Positions 33,720 through 41,383 of a stretch of 43,642 bases of DNA are shown piece by piece. The position numbers and the translations under genes are program-made. Positions within the stretch are counted from its first letter, which is position 1, and every line of letters starts with the position of its first letter. Source of the DNA: Bacteroidetes bacterium HGW-Bacteroidetes-17 (lineage in GTDB: Bacteria; Bacteroidota; Bacteroidia; Bacteroidales; GCA-2711565); NCBI GenBank assembly GCA_002840985.1, contig PHDM01000030.1, forward strand, positions 1 to 43,642. The letters run 5' to 3'. The notes beneath the pieces are model-generated. The model was not told where the DNA came from and ran no database searches. It worked only from the letters and a program-made list of their open reading frames with translations.

Positions 33720-35093
33720 ATGGACGCCAAAATTTCAGGTAAAATTTTGTTTGTAGATGATGATGTGGATGTTTTGCATACCGCCCGCTTGATATTAAAG
33801 CCTCATTTTTCTGAAGTAATTACCCTTACCGAGCCTGATAAAATCCCTGATCTTTTACTCGAACATCATTTTGATGTCATCGTATTAGATATGAACTTTT
33901 CGTTTGGTCAGACGAGTGGAAATGAAGGATTATTTTGGTTAAGGAAAATCCTTTCAATTGATCCAGGAGCCCATGTATTAATGAATACGGCTTATGGCGA
34001 TATTCGGTTGGCAGTTGAAGCCATGAAAGAAGGGGCCATTGACTTTTTAGTTAAGCCCTGGGAGCAGGAAAGATTACTTGCCACTGTGCAATCTGTTTTC
34101 GAACTGAGCCGGGCTAAAAAGGAAAATAAAAACCTTACCCAGATCAAAAATGCCTTGTCTTTTGATTTAGACCAACCCTTTGGCGAACTTATCAGTAAAG
34201 CTAAAAGCATGCTGCCTGTTTTCGAAGCCATTAATAAAGTAGCCAAAACAGACGCTGATGTGTTAATTCTTGGAGAGAATGGCACAGGAAAAGAGTTGGT
34301 TGCCCGAAGTATTCATCGAAAATCAAAACGTGCTTCGGAAATGTTTATAAATGTTGATTTGGGTGCTATTCCTGAAAGCCTTTTTGAATCGGAGTTATTT
34401 GGGCATAACAAGGGTGCTTTTACCGATGCAAGTGAAGATCGAATGGGCCGATTTCAAATGGCAAATCGAGGTACTCTTTTTTTGGATGAAATCGGAAACC
34501 TAAATTTAAATTTACAATCTAAACTCTTATCCGTTATTCAAAACAGAGCGGTTTATAAAGTGGGTTCAAGTCAAGCTCAAAATATTGACATACGATTAAT
34601 TTGTGCAACCAATAAACCCATTTATCAAATGCTTGCCAGAGAAGAATTTCGACAGGATTTACTCTATCGTATCAATACTGTTGAAATAAATTTGCCACCT
34701 TTAAGACAGCGGACAGAAGATATTCCACTTTTGGTAAATCATTTTCTTCATCTCTTTAACAAAAAGTATGATAAAGTCGGACAAAAATTTACCGAAAAGG
34801 CGATTCGTAAACTGCAGTTGTACGATTGGCCGGGAAATATCCGTGAACTGCAACATTTGGTCGAAAGGGCTGTAATTATGAATAATGACATTTTCATTGA
34901 TGAAAATGCAATTCTGTTAAATGTCCCAAATGAACAACAAGATAAGGTAGTTAATTTTCACATTGAAAATGTGGAGAAAGAAGCAATACAAAAAGCCTTA
35001 AAAGCAGTGAACTGGAACATGACGGAAGCATCTAAAATACTGGGCTATGGACGAAGTACTTTATACCGGAAAATGAAAAAGTATGAACTTTAA
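33720..35093 (+). CDS. NtrC-family sigma-54-dependent response regulator
   Basis: 457 residues from ATG 33720; the ORF-track start at 33675 is a TTG inside the promoter. Receiver domain (about 8-125) with the acidic pair DDD near 13-15, phosphoacceptor D57 in VIVLDMNF and K112 in LVKPWE. The AAA+ domain has Walker A GENGTGKE (185-192), Walker B FLDEIGN, and the sigma-54-contact loop as GAFTDA (232-237) instead of GAFTGA. The C-terminal Fis-type helix-turn-helix is TEASKILGYGRSTLYRKMKK. It overlaps the kinase gene by 11 bases. Predicted targets are the divergent permease operon and possibly the permease at 4417. Confidence 0.92.
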   Translation: MDAKISGKILFVDDDVDVLHTARLILKPHFSEVITLTEPDKIPDLLLEHHFDVIVLDMNFSFGQTSGNEGLFWLRKILSIDPGAHVLMNTAYGDIRLAVEAMKEGAIDFLVKPWEQERLLATVQSVFELSRAKKENKNLTQIKNALSFDLDQPFGELISKAKSMLPVFEAINKVAKTDADVLILGENGTGKELVARSIHRKSKRASEMFINVDLGAIPESLFESELFGHNKGAFTDASEDRMGRFQMANRGTLFLDEIGNLNLNLQSKLLSVIQNRAVYKVGSSQAQNIDIRLICATNKPIYQMLAREEFRQDLLYRINTVEINLPPLRQRTEDIPLLVNHFLHLFNKKYDKVGQKFTEKAIRKLQLYDWPGNIRELQHLVERAVIMNNDIFIDENAILLNVPNEQQDKVVNFHIENVEKEAIQKALKAVNWNMTEASKILGYGRSTLYRKMKKYEL

Positions 35094-36438
35094 TTTCTTT
35101 AGGGTAAAACTGATTGTTTATATTGTATTGCTAATTGCCAGCAGTATTGCAAGCCTGTATTTTGCTATTGCTTCGCCCTTTTGGCTGTTGTCGGGTTGGG
35201 CTTTTTTGCTGGTAATTTTAAGTTCGGTTTTACTTATCCGCGAATCGGAAAGAAGCAAACGTGAACTACTCAACTTTATCAGTGCCATCACTTTCGGTGA
35301 GTTTAAAAATACGTATAAGTTAAAAAGCAAGAATGATGATCTTGCAAAAGCTTTTGATGATCTGATCAGTGTTTACCGTAATTTAAGCACTGAAAAAGAG
35401 CGCAATCATTCGTACTTACAAACCATTGTTGAACACATAAATATTGTTCTTCTTTGTTTTGATAAAGACGAAAACATTGTGATTTTGAATGAAGCAGCAA
35501 AACGGTTTTTTGATCGTTCCAATATTAAAAAAATAAATGTGATTGAACGGTTTGATCAGCCTCTCTCTTCGATTGTTAAAGAAATAAAGGGCGGTCAAAA
35601 AAAACTTTACAAATTTAGTAAAATGGGAAATGCCTATACCATTTCGATACAGGCTACAGAGTTTAAATTACAAGACAAGCCCTATAAATTAGTCTCTATA
35701 CAGGATGTTAGGTTTGAATTGGAAGAGCAAGAATTGGATTCGTGGCGTAAATTGGTAAGGGTTCTGACTCATGAGATTATGAATACGGCTATTCCGATCT
35801 CAACATTGGCAGGAGTTACAAATCAATTGTTGTTCGATGAAAAAGGAAATGAAAAAGATTTGACTTCTTTGAATCAGGAAGATCAAAGCGATTTAAGACA
35901 CAGTCTGAAAACCATAGAAAAGCGCAGCAAAGGAATCGTTGAATTTGTTAAAGCGACCAAAAGCTATACAAATATGCCTGCTCCGAAGTTCGAAAAAGCG
36001 AATCTTAAACAGATAATCCAAAATGTTATTGACTTACTGAGGCCAGGATTTGAAGATAAAAACGTTAAAATTGTTCTAGAAGCAAACGACGGGATAGCTG
36101 ATTTAGATTTGGATACTAAACTGATCGAACAATTGCTGATCAATATCCTTAAAAATTCGATGGATGCTTTAGAAAAATCTGAAAGCGGGTTGGTGAAAAT
36201 CAGTTTAAAAAGCGTTGATTTTGAAAACAGAACCATGGTTGAGATAGCTGATAATGGCTCTGGGATGAATCAGGATATTCTCGAAAATATTTTTATCCCT
36301 TTTTATACTACCAAAAGAGAAGGATCAGGAATAGGATTAAGTTTGTCAAAACAAATTATGAGAATGCATCATGGCACCATCGAGGCCAGATCTGTTGAAG
36401 AGAAAGGCACCACAATAATTTTAACTTTTCGGGATTAA
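35083..36438 (+). CDS. NtrY-like sensor histidine kinase
   Basis: 451 residues. Two close membrane helices (about 9-29 and 33-52) leave almost no periplasmic loop, so it probably senses a membrane or cytoplasmic signal. A short linker is followed by a PAS-like domain (about 108-215), then a dimerisation domain with H230 in RVLTHEIMNTAIP, and an ATPase domain with the N box NILKNSMDALE, the G1 box DNGSGM, the F box PFYTTK and the G2 box GSGIGLSLS. The partner is the overlapping response regulator gene. It ends 37 bases before the convergent ankyrin gene. Confidence 0.92.
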   Translation: MNFNFFRVKLIVYIVLLIASSIASLYFAIASPFWLLSGWAFLLVILSSVLLIRESERSKRELLNFISAITFGEFKNTYKLKSKNDDLAKAFDDLISVYRNLSTEKERNHSYLQTIVEHINIVLLCFDKDENIVILNEAAKRFFDRSNIKKINVIERFDQPLSSIVKEIKGGQKKLYKFSKMGNAYTISIQATEFKLQDKPYKLVSIQDVRFELEEQELDSWRKLVRVLTHEIMNTAIPISTLAGVTNQLLFDEKGNEKDLTSLNQEDQSDLRHSLKTIEKRSKGIVEFVKATKSYTNMPAPKFEKANLKQIIQNVIDLLRPGFEDKNVKIVLEANDGIADLDLDTKLIEQLLINILKNSMDALEKSESGLVKISLKSVDFENRTMVEIADNGSGMNQDILENIFIPFYTTKREGSGIGLSLSKQIMRMHHGTIEARSVEEKGTTIILTFRD

Positions 36439-36475
36439 TGATAAAGAGAAAACAAGAGAATAATTTTAACGATTA

Positions 36476-38170
36476 CTATTTTCTGAATGCTTCCTGTTTA
36501 AGTTGATTAATAATTCCTGCATCTACCCAATAAATATCTTCGGTACCTTTTTTATTGCTGGTAAAGAAGAAATATTTCTCATCAGGTGAAACATTAGGAC
36601 AATACTCAGTTGTAGCAGTATTTATTTCTGGTCCCATATTGATTGATGGTGTCCAGCTATGGTCGTCTTTTCTGAAACTGATGTACAAATCACCACCTCC
36701 AAAATGATCTTCGAATCCGTGTGAAGTAAATATGATGTAGTCGCCATTGGGTGAAATCATTGCATTGTATTCACCATCAGCTGTATTTATTTCAGGCCCT
36801 AGTTTTATGGGATCAACTACTTTCCCATTTTCTATTTTTGAAAGGAACAGATCATTATCCACTCCGGTATATAGCAATTCTCCATGCTTCGTTAGGCTGG
36901 GATAAAAGCAACCTTTTAACTGTGTGGTGTCAAATAATCGAAAATTGTCCCAGTCGCCGTTAACGCGTTCGGCAATCCATATTTCCCAAGGAGAAGGATT
37001 TGCACTGCCATCTTGTGGGCGCTGAGAGATAAAATAAAGATTCTGATTATCGTGACTAATGAAACATTCGGCAGTGTTGAATTTACCTGAGAATACTGCG
37101 GCTTCAGGTTTTGACCATCTGCCGTTTTCATATTTCATCAGTTGAACGGTCATAGGCATTTGAGTGATTCGCGAATATCTTGTAAAATAAAACTCTTTAA
37201 AATCCGGTGAAAACATCACATCCCGCTCTTCAAAATCAGAAGTTGAAATTAAACCCGGTGCAAAAAGCTTTGGAGTTAATCCGGGAGTTTCAAAACCGGG
37301 ATACTTATCTTTTAAAATTAAATCATCATGCTGAATCGCACCTTTTAATTTGAGATAATCCGTGAAAGAGGTTGACTCAAGTTTTTGTGCAAAGCTTAAT
37401 GCATTTTGCCCGGCAAAGTTTTTTAAATGGATATCTGCCCCTAATTCAATCAATTTTTTCATGGCATCATAATTCTTATGGATAATGGAAATATGAAGGG
37501 CACATTCTCCAAAATCATTTAAAAGATTAAGATCTAATCCCCGATCAGATAGTTTTGAAATAAAATCAATATTGCCTTTAAGCGCAGCGGCAAGCAAAAG
37601 ACCCGATCCATCTTTGGTTAATTGTTTTAGATCGAAACCGGAGTTCAGGAATTTTTCAAAAATACCCTCAAACCCAAACATTGTTGAGAAATATAACAAT
37701 TCAAACGCACCATCTCCTTCAGTTTGGATTTCAGCATTTTGTGCCATTAAAAAATTTACACTTTCAGTGTGTCCCCTGGTCGCGGCCAGATACAATGGCG
37801 TTTTATTTGTTTCATCCTTCAGGTTTAAATCTGCGTCAATCGAATGCAGCCATTTAAGTATTTCGGTGCCTCCTGCGGCTGCAGCCCAGTGTATGGCTTG
37901 TCGTTTATTTGGCCCAACAATAAATGGATCGGCACCATTTTCAACCAGGAGTTTGGCAATTTCAAGTTGTTTAAAATTTGCCGCGAAATGAATTGGGGAA
38001 AACCCTCGGGGATTTTTAATGGTAGCATTAGCCGGGTCAGCCTCAATTAATTGTTTTGTTTTATCCAGATTGCCTTGCATGATGGCAGTAAAGATTTCTT
38101 GTGAAAACACAGAAGAGGATAATAAAATCGCAATTGTAATAAGAATTGGATTGAGACTTCTACTTAACAT
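36476..38170 (-). CDS. Exported ankyrin-repeat plus PD40 beta-propeller protein
   Basis: 564 residues. A signal peptide (LNPILITIAILLSSSVFSQ) leads into seven or so ankyrin repeats (about 28-275), with clear units such as SPIHFAANFKQLEIAKLLVENGADP and TPLYLAATRGHTESVNFL. The rest (about 290-550) is a PD40/WD40-like propeller with repeats like FSPDFKEFYFTRY, ISPNGDYIIFTS and VSPDEKYFFFTSNK, as in TolB and OmpA-associated proteins of Bacteroidota. No catalytic motif is seen. Probable role: binding another protein or a glycan in the periplasm. Ankyrin and PD40 together in one exported protein is uncommon. Confidence 0.8.
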   Translation of the reverse strand: MLSRSLNPILITIAILLSSSVFSQEIFTAIMQGNLDKTKQLIEADPANATIKNPRGFSPIHFAANFKQLEIAKLLVENGADPFIVGPNKRQAIHWAAAAGGTEILKWLHSIDADLNLKDETNKTPLYLAATRGHTESVNFLMAQNAEIQTEGDGAFELLYFSTMFGFEGIFEKFLNSGFDLKQLTKDGSGLLLAAALKGNIDFISKLSDRGLDLNLLNDFGECALHISIIHKNYDAMKKLIELGADIHLKNFAGQNALSFAQKLESTSFTDYLKLKGAIQHDDLILKDKYPGFETPGLTPKLFAPGLISTSDFEERDVMFSPDFKEFYFTRYSRITQMPMTVQLMKYENGRWSKPEAAVFSGKFNTAECFISHDNQNLYFISQRPQDGSANPSPWEIWIAERVNGDWDNFRLFDTTQLKGCFYPSLTKHGELLYTGVDNDLFLSKIENGKVVDPIKLGPEINTADGEYNAMISPNGDYIIFTSHGFEDHFGGGDLYISFRKDDHSWTPSINMGPEINTATTEYCPNVSPDEKYFFFTSNKKGTEDIYWVDAGIINQLKQEAFRK

Positions 38171-38260
38171 AACGATGTCGGTTTATGGATTTAAACTGAA
38201 TGAAAACCTGATTACTTCATTGTGCAAATACCCTATCGACATATAAATGATATTTTATGA

Positions 38261-38290
38261 TTGATTGTTTATTCGATCGCATTAAATTTT
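38261..38290 (+). promoter_or_regulatory. Predicted promoter of the cysE leader
   Basis: TTG at 38261-38263 and TAAATTTT at 38283-38290, 19 bases apart, a one-mismatch match to TAnnTTTG. Transcription would start near 38296, about 10 bases before the leader ORF at 38307. Confidence 0.45.
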
Positions 38291-38306
38291 ACCTTAATTT
38301 TACCGC

Positions 38307-38384
38307 ATGATAAATCAAAACCGAAATTACAATAATTGTTGTTGCCTTCTTTCTGAAAAAGGATGGGCTTATCTTATGATGTGA
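38307..38384 (+). CDS. Cysteine-rich leader peptide (candidate cysE attenuator)
   Basis: ATG to TGA, 25 residues, too short for the ORF track. Codons 11-13 are TGT TGT TGC, three Cys codons in a row, in NNCCCLLSEKGW. The stop lies 30 bases before the left arm of a terminator hairpin that sits in front of cysE. Cys is a rare amino acid in these proteins, and the only Cys run in the window is placed upstream of the genes for cysteine synthesis. The likely role is that of trp- or his-type leader peptides: ribosome stalling at Cys codons when Cys-tRNA is low. Expression is not shown. Confidence 0.7.
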   Translation: MINQNRNYNNCCCLLSEKGWAYLMM

Positions 38385-38418
38385 TTTTGGTAAAAACATA
38401 TTATTAATTTAAAGGCCC
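38365..38418 (+). promoter_or_regulatory. Candidate antiterminator helix of the cysE leader
   Basis: GGGCTT (38365-38370) can pair with AAGGCC C (38413-38418) by four G-C pairs, one G-U and one U-A. This would occupy the left arm of the terminator at 38415-38421. The first segment overlaps the end of the leader ORF, so a ribosome reaching the stop codon would mask it, while one stalled at the Cys codons would leave it free. Confidence 0.45.
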
Positions 38419-38438
38419 TGAAATTCAGGGCTTTTTTT
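38414..38438 (+). terminator. Intrinsic terminator in the cysE leader (attenuator)
   Basis: GCCCTGA pairs with TCAGGGC around AAT, followed by seven T residues. It ends 11 bases before the cysE ATG. There is no plus-strand gene between 36438 and here for it to terminate, other than the leader ORF, so its natural role is to stop transcription before cysE. Confidence 0.85.
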
Positions 38439-38448
38439 ATATTTTAAA

Positions 38449-39252
38449 ATGAAAAAAGAAGAATTTTTTAGTCAGATAGGACAATTCAAAAAACGTGTGT
38501 ACCGAAAGCTTCCATCGATTAAACATAGCATTGCTTTTGCAGATAATTTAGTTGCATTTTTGTTCCCGGTTCGTTTAGAAATCATTTGCCAGAAACCCGA
38601 AAAGGAATTTGAGCGATTAAAATTAGAATTCAACTCAATTTTAATGGCAATGGGATACAATGAGGAAAATGCGTTTGAGGTGAGCAATGATTTTATGGAA
38701 ACCATGCCTGATATTTATGCTAATCTGATAACTGATGTCAGTGCAATTTATGAAGGTGATCCGGCAGCGCGTTCAATAGAAGAAATAATTATTACATATC
38801 CGGGATTTTTAGCTACTTGTATTTATCGATTGGCACATGAACTTTACAAGTTGCAAGTTCCTGTTATGCCGAGAATATTCTCCGAATATGCGCATAGTAT
38901 TACAGGAATCGATATTCATCCCGGAGCAACGATTGGCCAATCATTTTGTATTGACCATGGAACAGGGATTGTGATTGGCGAAACTGCTGAAATTGGAAGT
39001 CATGTTAAGATTTATCAGGGTGTTACGATAGGTGCTTTAAGTATTCAAAAAAATGAAACTTCTATCAAACGACATCCAACTATCAAGGATCATGTAATCA
39101 TTTATGCCGGTGCCACTATTTTGGGTGGAAATACAACAGTGGGCGAAAATGCAATAATAGGCGGGAATGTTTGGCTGATCGAAAGTGTCGAGCCACGTTC
39201 GGTGGTAACTCACAGCCATAAAGTTCAAATCCGACAGAAAAAAAAGAATTAA
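38449..39252 (+). CDS. cysE: Serine O-acetyltransferase
   Basis: 267 residues. It makes O-acetylserine from serine and acetyl-CoA, the committed step of cysteine synthesis. An N-terminal helical domain (about 1-135) is followed by the left-handed beta-helix with hexapeptide repeats. The active-site block is FCIDHGTGIVIGETAEIG, followed by KIYQGVTIGALS and VIIYAGATILGGNTTVGENAIIGGNVW. First gene of a cysE-cysK operon; the leader holds a candidate attenuator. Confidence 0.94.
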   Translation: MKKEEFFSQIGQFKKRVYRKLPSIKHSIAFADNLVAFLFPVRLEIICQKPEKEFERLKLEFNSILMAMGYNEENAFEVSNDFMETMPDIYANLITDVSAIYEGDPAARSIEEIIITYPGFLATCIYRLAHELYKLQVPVMPRIFSEYAHSITGIDIHPGATIGQSFCIDHGTGIVIGETAEIGSHVKIYQGVTIGALSIQKNETSIKRHPTIKDHVIIYAGATILGGNTTVGENAIIGGNVWLIESVEPRSVVTHSHKVQIRQKKKN

Positions 39253-39291
39253 TAAAAGTTATAAATCAGTTATAAATTATAGCATTTGAAA

Positions 39292-40200
39292 ATGAAAGCC
39301 GAGAATATTTTAAAAACAATCGGACAAACACCGATTATCAGGATTAATAAAATGTTCGAACCTGAACTAAATGTATGGATAAAACTGGAACATCTGAATC
39401 CGGGTGGAAGTATTAAAGACAGAATAGCACTTGCCATGATTGAAGATGCAGAAACACGGGGTTTGCTGGATCATTCGAAGACTATTATCGAACCAACCTC
39501 AGGAAATACAGGTATTGGCTTGGCAATGGTAGCCGCAGTAAAAAGTTACGATTTGATACTGGTGATGCCTGACTCCATGTCGGTGGAGCGACGAAATATT
39601 TTAACTGCATATGGCGCAAAACTGGTGTTAACACCAAGGACAGAAGGGATGAAAGGAGCCATTAATAAAGCAATTGAGCTTTCGAAAGTGCAGCCATCGT
39701 GGATGCCAATGCAATTTGAAAATACATCAAACCCAATGGTACATTACGCGAAAACGGCCATTGAAATTTTGAAGGATTTCGATGGAAGCATTGATTTTTT
39801 GATTACTGGAGTGGGAACCGGTGGGCATATTTCCGGTATATCCAGGGCACTGAAAAAAGAAATGCCGCAAATAAAAGTCATGGCTGTTGAACCCATAGGA
39901 TCTGACGTTATTGGGGGAGGAAATCCCGGACCACATGCCATACAAGGTATTGGCGCCGGGTTTATTCCTGAGAATCTGGATTTATCGATGATAGATGGTA
40001 CAATTTCAATTAGCAAAGAAGAAGCATTTGAATTTTGCAAAAACGCGGCTAAATTGGAAGGTTTGTTAGTTGGAATTTCAACAGGTGCATCCTTGGCAGC
40101 TATTTCTAAAATGTCAACGAAGCTTAAAGATAAAACAGTTTTGACCTTATCTTATGACAGAGGTGATCGTTATTTGTCGGTTGAAGGATTGTTTAATTAA
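39292..40200 (+). CDS. cysK: Cysteine synthase (O-acetylserine sulfhydrylase)
   Basis: 302 residues from ATG 39292; the TTG at 39286 in the ORF track is not needed. It converts O-acetylserine and sulfide to cysteine. The PLP lysine is K42 in [11 protein letters not shown], the substrate loop is TSGNTGIG, the phosphate loop is [11 protein letters not shown], and the C-terminal part contains [10 protein letters not shown] and DRGDRYLS. Whether it is CysK or CysM type is not decided. It lies 39 bases after cysE and ends with a strong terminator. Confidence 0.93.
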   Translation: MKAENILKTIGQTPIIRINKMFEPELNVWIKLEHLNPGGSIKDRIALAMIEDAETRGLLDHSKTIIEPTSGNTGIGLAMVAAVKSYDLILVMPDSMSVERRNILTAYGAKLVLTPRTEGMKGAINKAIELSKVQPSWMPMQFENTSNPMVHYAKTAIEILKDFDGSIDFLITGVGTGGHISGISRALKKEMPQIKVMAVEPIGSDVIGGGNPGPHAIQGIGAGFIPENLDLSMIDGTISISKEEAFEFCKNAAKLEGLLVGISTGASLAAISKMSTKLKDKTVLTLSYDRGDRYLSVEGLFN

Positions 40201-40223
40201 TAAAATAAAAATAGTGATTAATA

Positions 40224-40263
40224 AAAAAGAGGACTTTAGTTTATTAACTAAAATCCTCTTTTG
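40224..40263. terminator. Bidirectional terminator of cysK and tRNA-Asp
   Basis: AAAGAGGACTTTAGTT and AACTAAAATCCTCTTT form a 16-bp stem with one mismatch and T tracts on both strands. It lies between cysK (plus) and tRNA-Asp (minus) and can end both. Confidence 0.92.
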
Positions 40264-40337
40264 CGGTCCGGACGGGACTCGAACCCGCGACCTCCGCCGT
40301 GACAGGGCGGCATTCTAACCAACTGAACTACCGAACC
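40264..40337 (-). tRNA. tRNA-Asp (anticodon GUC)
   Basis: Folds as a cloverleaf on the minus strand. The acceptor stem is GGTTCGG/CCGGACC (one G-U) with a G discriminator. The D arm is GTTC...GAAT, the anticodon stem CCGCC/GGCGG with loop CTGTCAC, and the T arm GCGGG TTCGAGT CCCGT. Anticodon GTC reads Asp codons. CCA is not encoded in full. Confidence 0.96.
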
Positions 40338-40382
40338 AATATTTGTTTTAATGAACATCTAAACATCGCTGCTTAGAGCGGG

Positions 40383-40413
40383 CAAAGATAATTCAATTTT
40401 TTGTTCCACAAAA
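40383..40413 (-). promoter_or_regulatory. Predicted housekeeping promoter of tRNA-Asp
   Basis: On the minus strand TTTTG (40409-40413) and TATCTTTG (40383-40390) are 18 bases apart, a full match to the Bacteroidota consensus. Confidence 0.75.
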
Positions 40414-40480
40414 TAAATTATCAAAAAAAATAAAATTCATTTATCCTTTCTTTAGCTATTTTTGAAATAAAAATAAAAGG

Positions 40481-41239
40481 ATGTTTAAATACGCTTTAGT
40501 TCGTAAGCCTGCTGAATCAATGATTCATGGCATAACCCGCATGGATTTAGGTAAGCCTGAATTTCAGAAGGCATTAAATCAGCACGATGAATATTGTAAG
40601 GCACTTAAAAAGTGTGGGTTAGCAATTGTCGAGATACCTGCAGAACCTAACTTTCCGGATAGTGTTTTTGTAGAAGATACTGCCATTGTCACCGAAAAAT
40701 GTGCAATAATTACTTTTCCTGGTCATGTAAACAGGAGGGGTGAAGAGCTAAGCGTTGCCTCAAAACTTGCGGAATTTAGGACATTAGAATACATTAAATA
40801 CCCCGGAACATTGGATGGTGGGGATATCATGCGCGCGGAAAATCATTTTTTTATCGGATTGTCAGATCGTACAAATAAAGAAGGGGCGGAGCAACTGATG
40901 AAACTCCTTGCAAAATATGGCCATACCTCCTCCATGATAGCGATTGATAAGATGCTTCATTTAAAAACCGGGATTAACTATGTGGGTAATCAAACCCTCG
41001 TGATGATTGACAGCTTATTGTCGATGAAAGGATTTGATGACTATAAGAAGATTTCCATTCCGGATGAAGAAAGTTATGCAGCAAATTGTTTGTTGATCAA
41101 TGATTATTTATTGGTTGCGAAAGGTTTTGAAAGTGCCAAAAAAACTTTTGTAAATGCAGGCTTTAAGATTATTGAGTTGGAAATGAGTGAATACATGAAG
41201 CTGGACGGAGGACTGAGCTGCCTTTCACTCCGATTTTAA
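40481..41239 (+). CDS. Dimethylarginine dimethylaminohydrolase (DDAH)-family protein
   Basis: 252 residues of the guanidino-modifying pentein superfamily. Conserved pieces: FPDSVFVEDTAIV with D60 and E65, LDGGDIMR, the catalytic H160 in MLHLKTGINYVGN, and the nucleophile C247 in the C-terminal LDGGLSCLSLRF. Members hydrolyse methylated arginine to citrulline plus an amine, or act on related guanidines such as arginine or citrulline. A TATTTTTG box at 40457-40464 may drive it; AAGG just before the ATG is a weak ribosome site. It stands alone, between the tRNA and comEC. Substrate not proven. Confidence 0.88.
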   Translation: MFKYALVRKPAESMIHGITRMDLGKPEFQKALNQHDEYCKALKKCGLAIVEIPAEPNFPDSVFVEDTAIVTEKCAIITFPGHVNRRGEELSVASKLAEFRTLEYIKYPGTLDGGDIMRAENHFFIGLSDRTNKEGAEQLMKLLAKYGHTSSMIAIDKMLHLKTGINYVGNQTLVMIDSLLSMKGFDDYKKISIPDEESYAANCLLINDYLLVAKGFESAKKTFVNAGFKIIELEMSEYMKLDGGLSCLSLRF

Positions 41240-41250
41240 TCAAAAGAATT

Positions 41251-41377
41251 CCTCGAAGCTCTGCTTCGTGGTAAGAATCCAGAATTCAGAATCCAGAAAA
41301 GGGATTAAAATATCCTCAAAAAAATTCTGACTTCTGACTACTGTATTCTAGATACCTCGCAGCTCTGCCGCGTGGTA
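41251..41377. repeat. Composite repeat: two hairpin direct repeats around an inverted stretch
   Basis: CCTCGAAGCTCTGCTTCGTG (41251) and CCTCGCAGCTCTGCCGCGTG (41355), each continuing to GTA, are direct repeats with 3 differences. The differences largely preserve the hairpin around TCT. Between them AGAATCCAGAATTCAGAATC and a TTCTGACTTCTGACTACTG stretch form an imperfect dyad. It fills most of the gap between the convergent DDAH-family and comEC genes; no true terminator is seen. Confidence 0.6.
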
Positions 41378-41383
41378 GTTCAT

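Noticed and set aside
38307-38384. The Cys-rich leader ORF as a chance ORF
   Set aside because: Three adjacent Cys codons directly before a terminator and a cysteine biosynthesis operon make chance unlikely, although it cannot be excluded without comparison.
38414-38438. The cysE leader hairpin as an ordinary end-of-gene terminator
   Set aside because: The nearest upstream plus-strand gene ends at 36438 and a convergent gene lies between; no minus-strand gene to the right needs it either.
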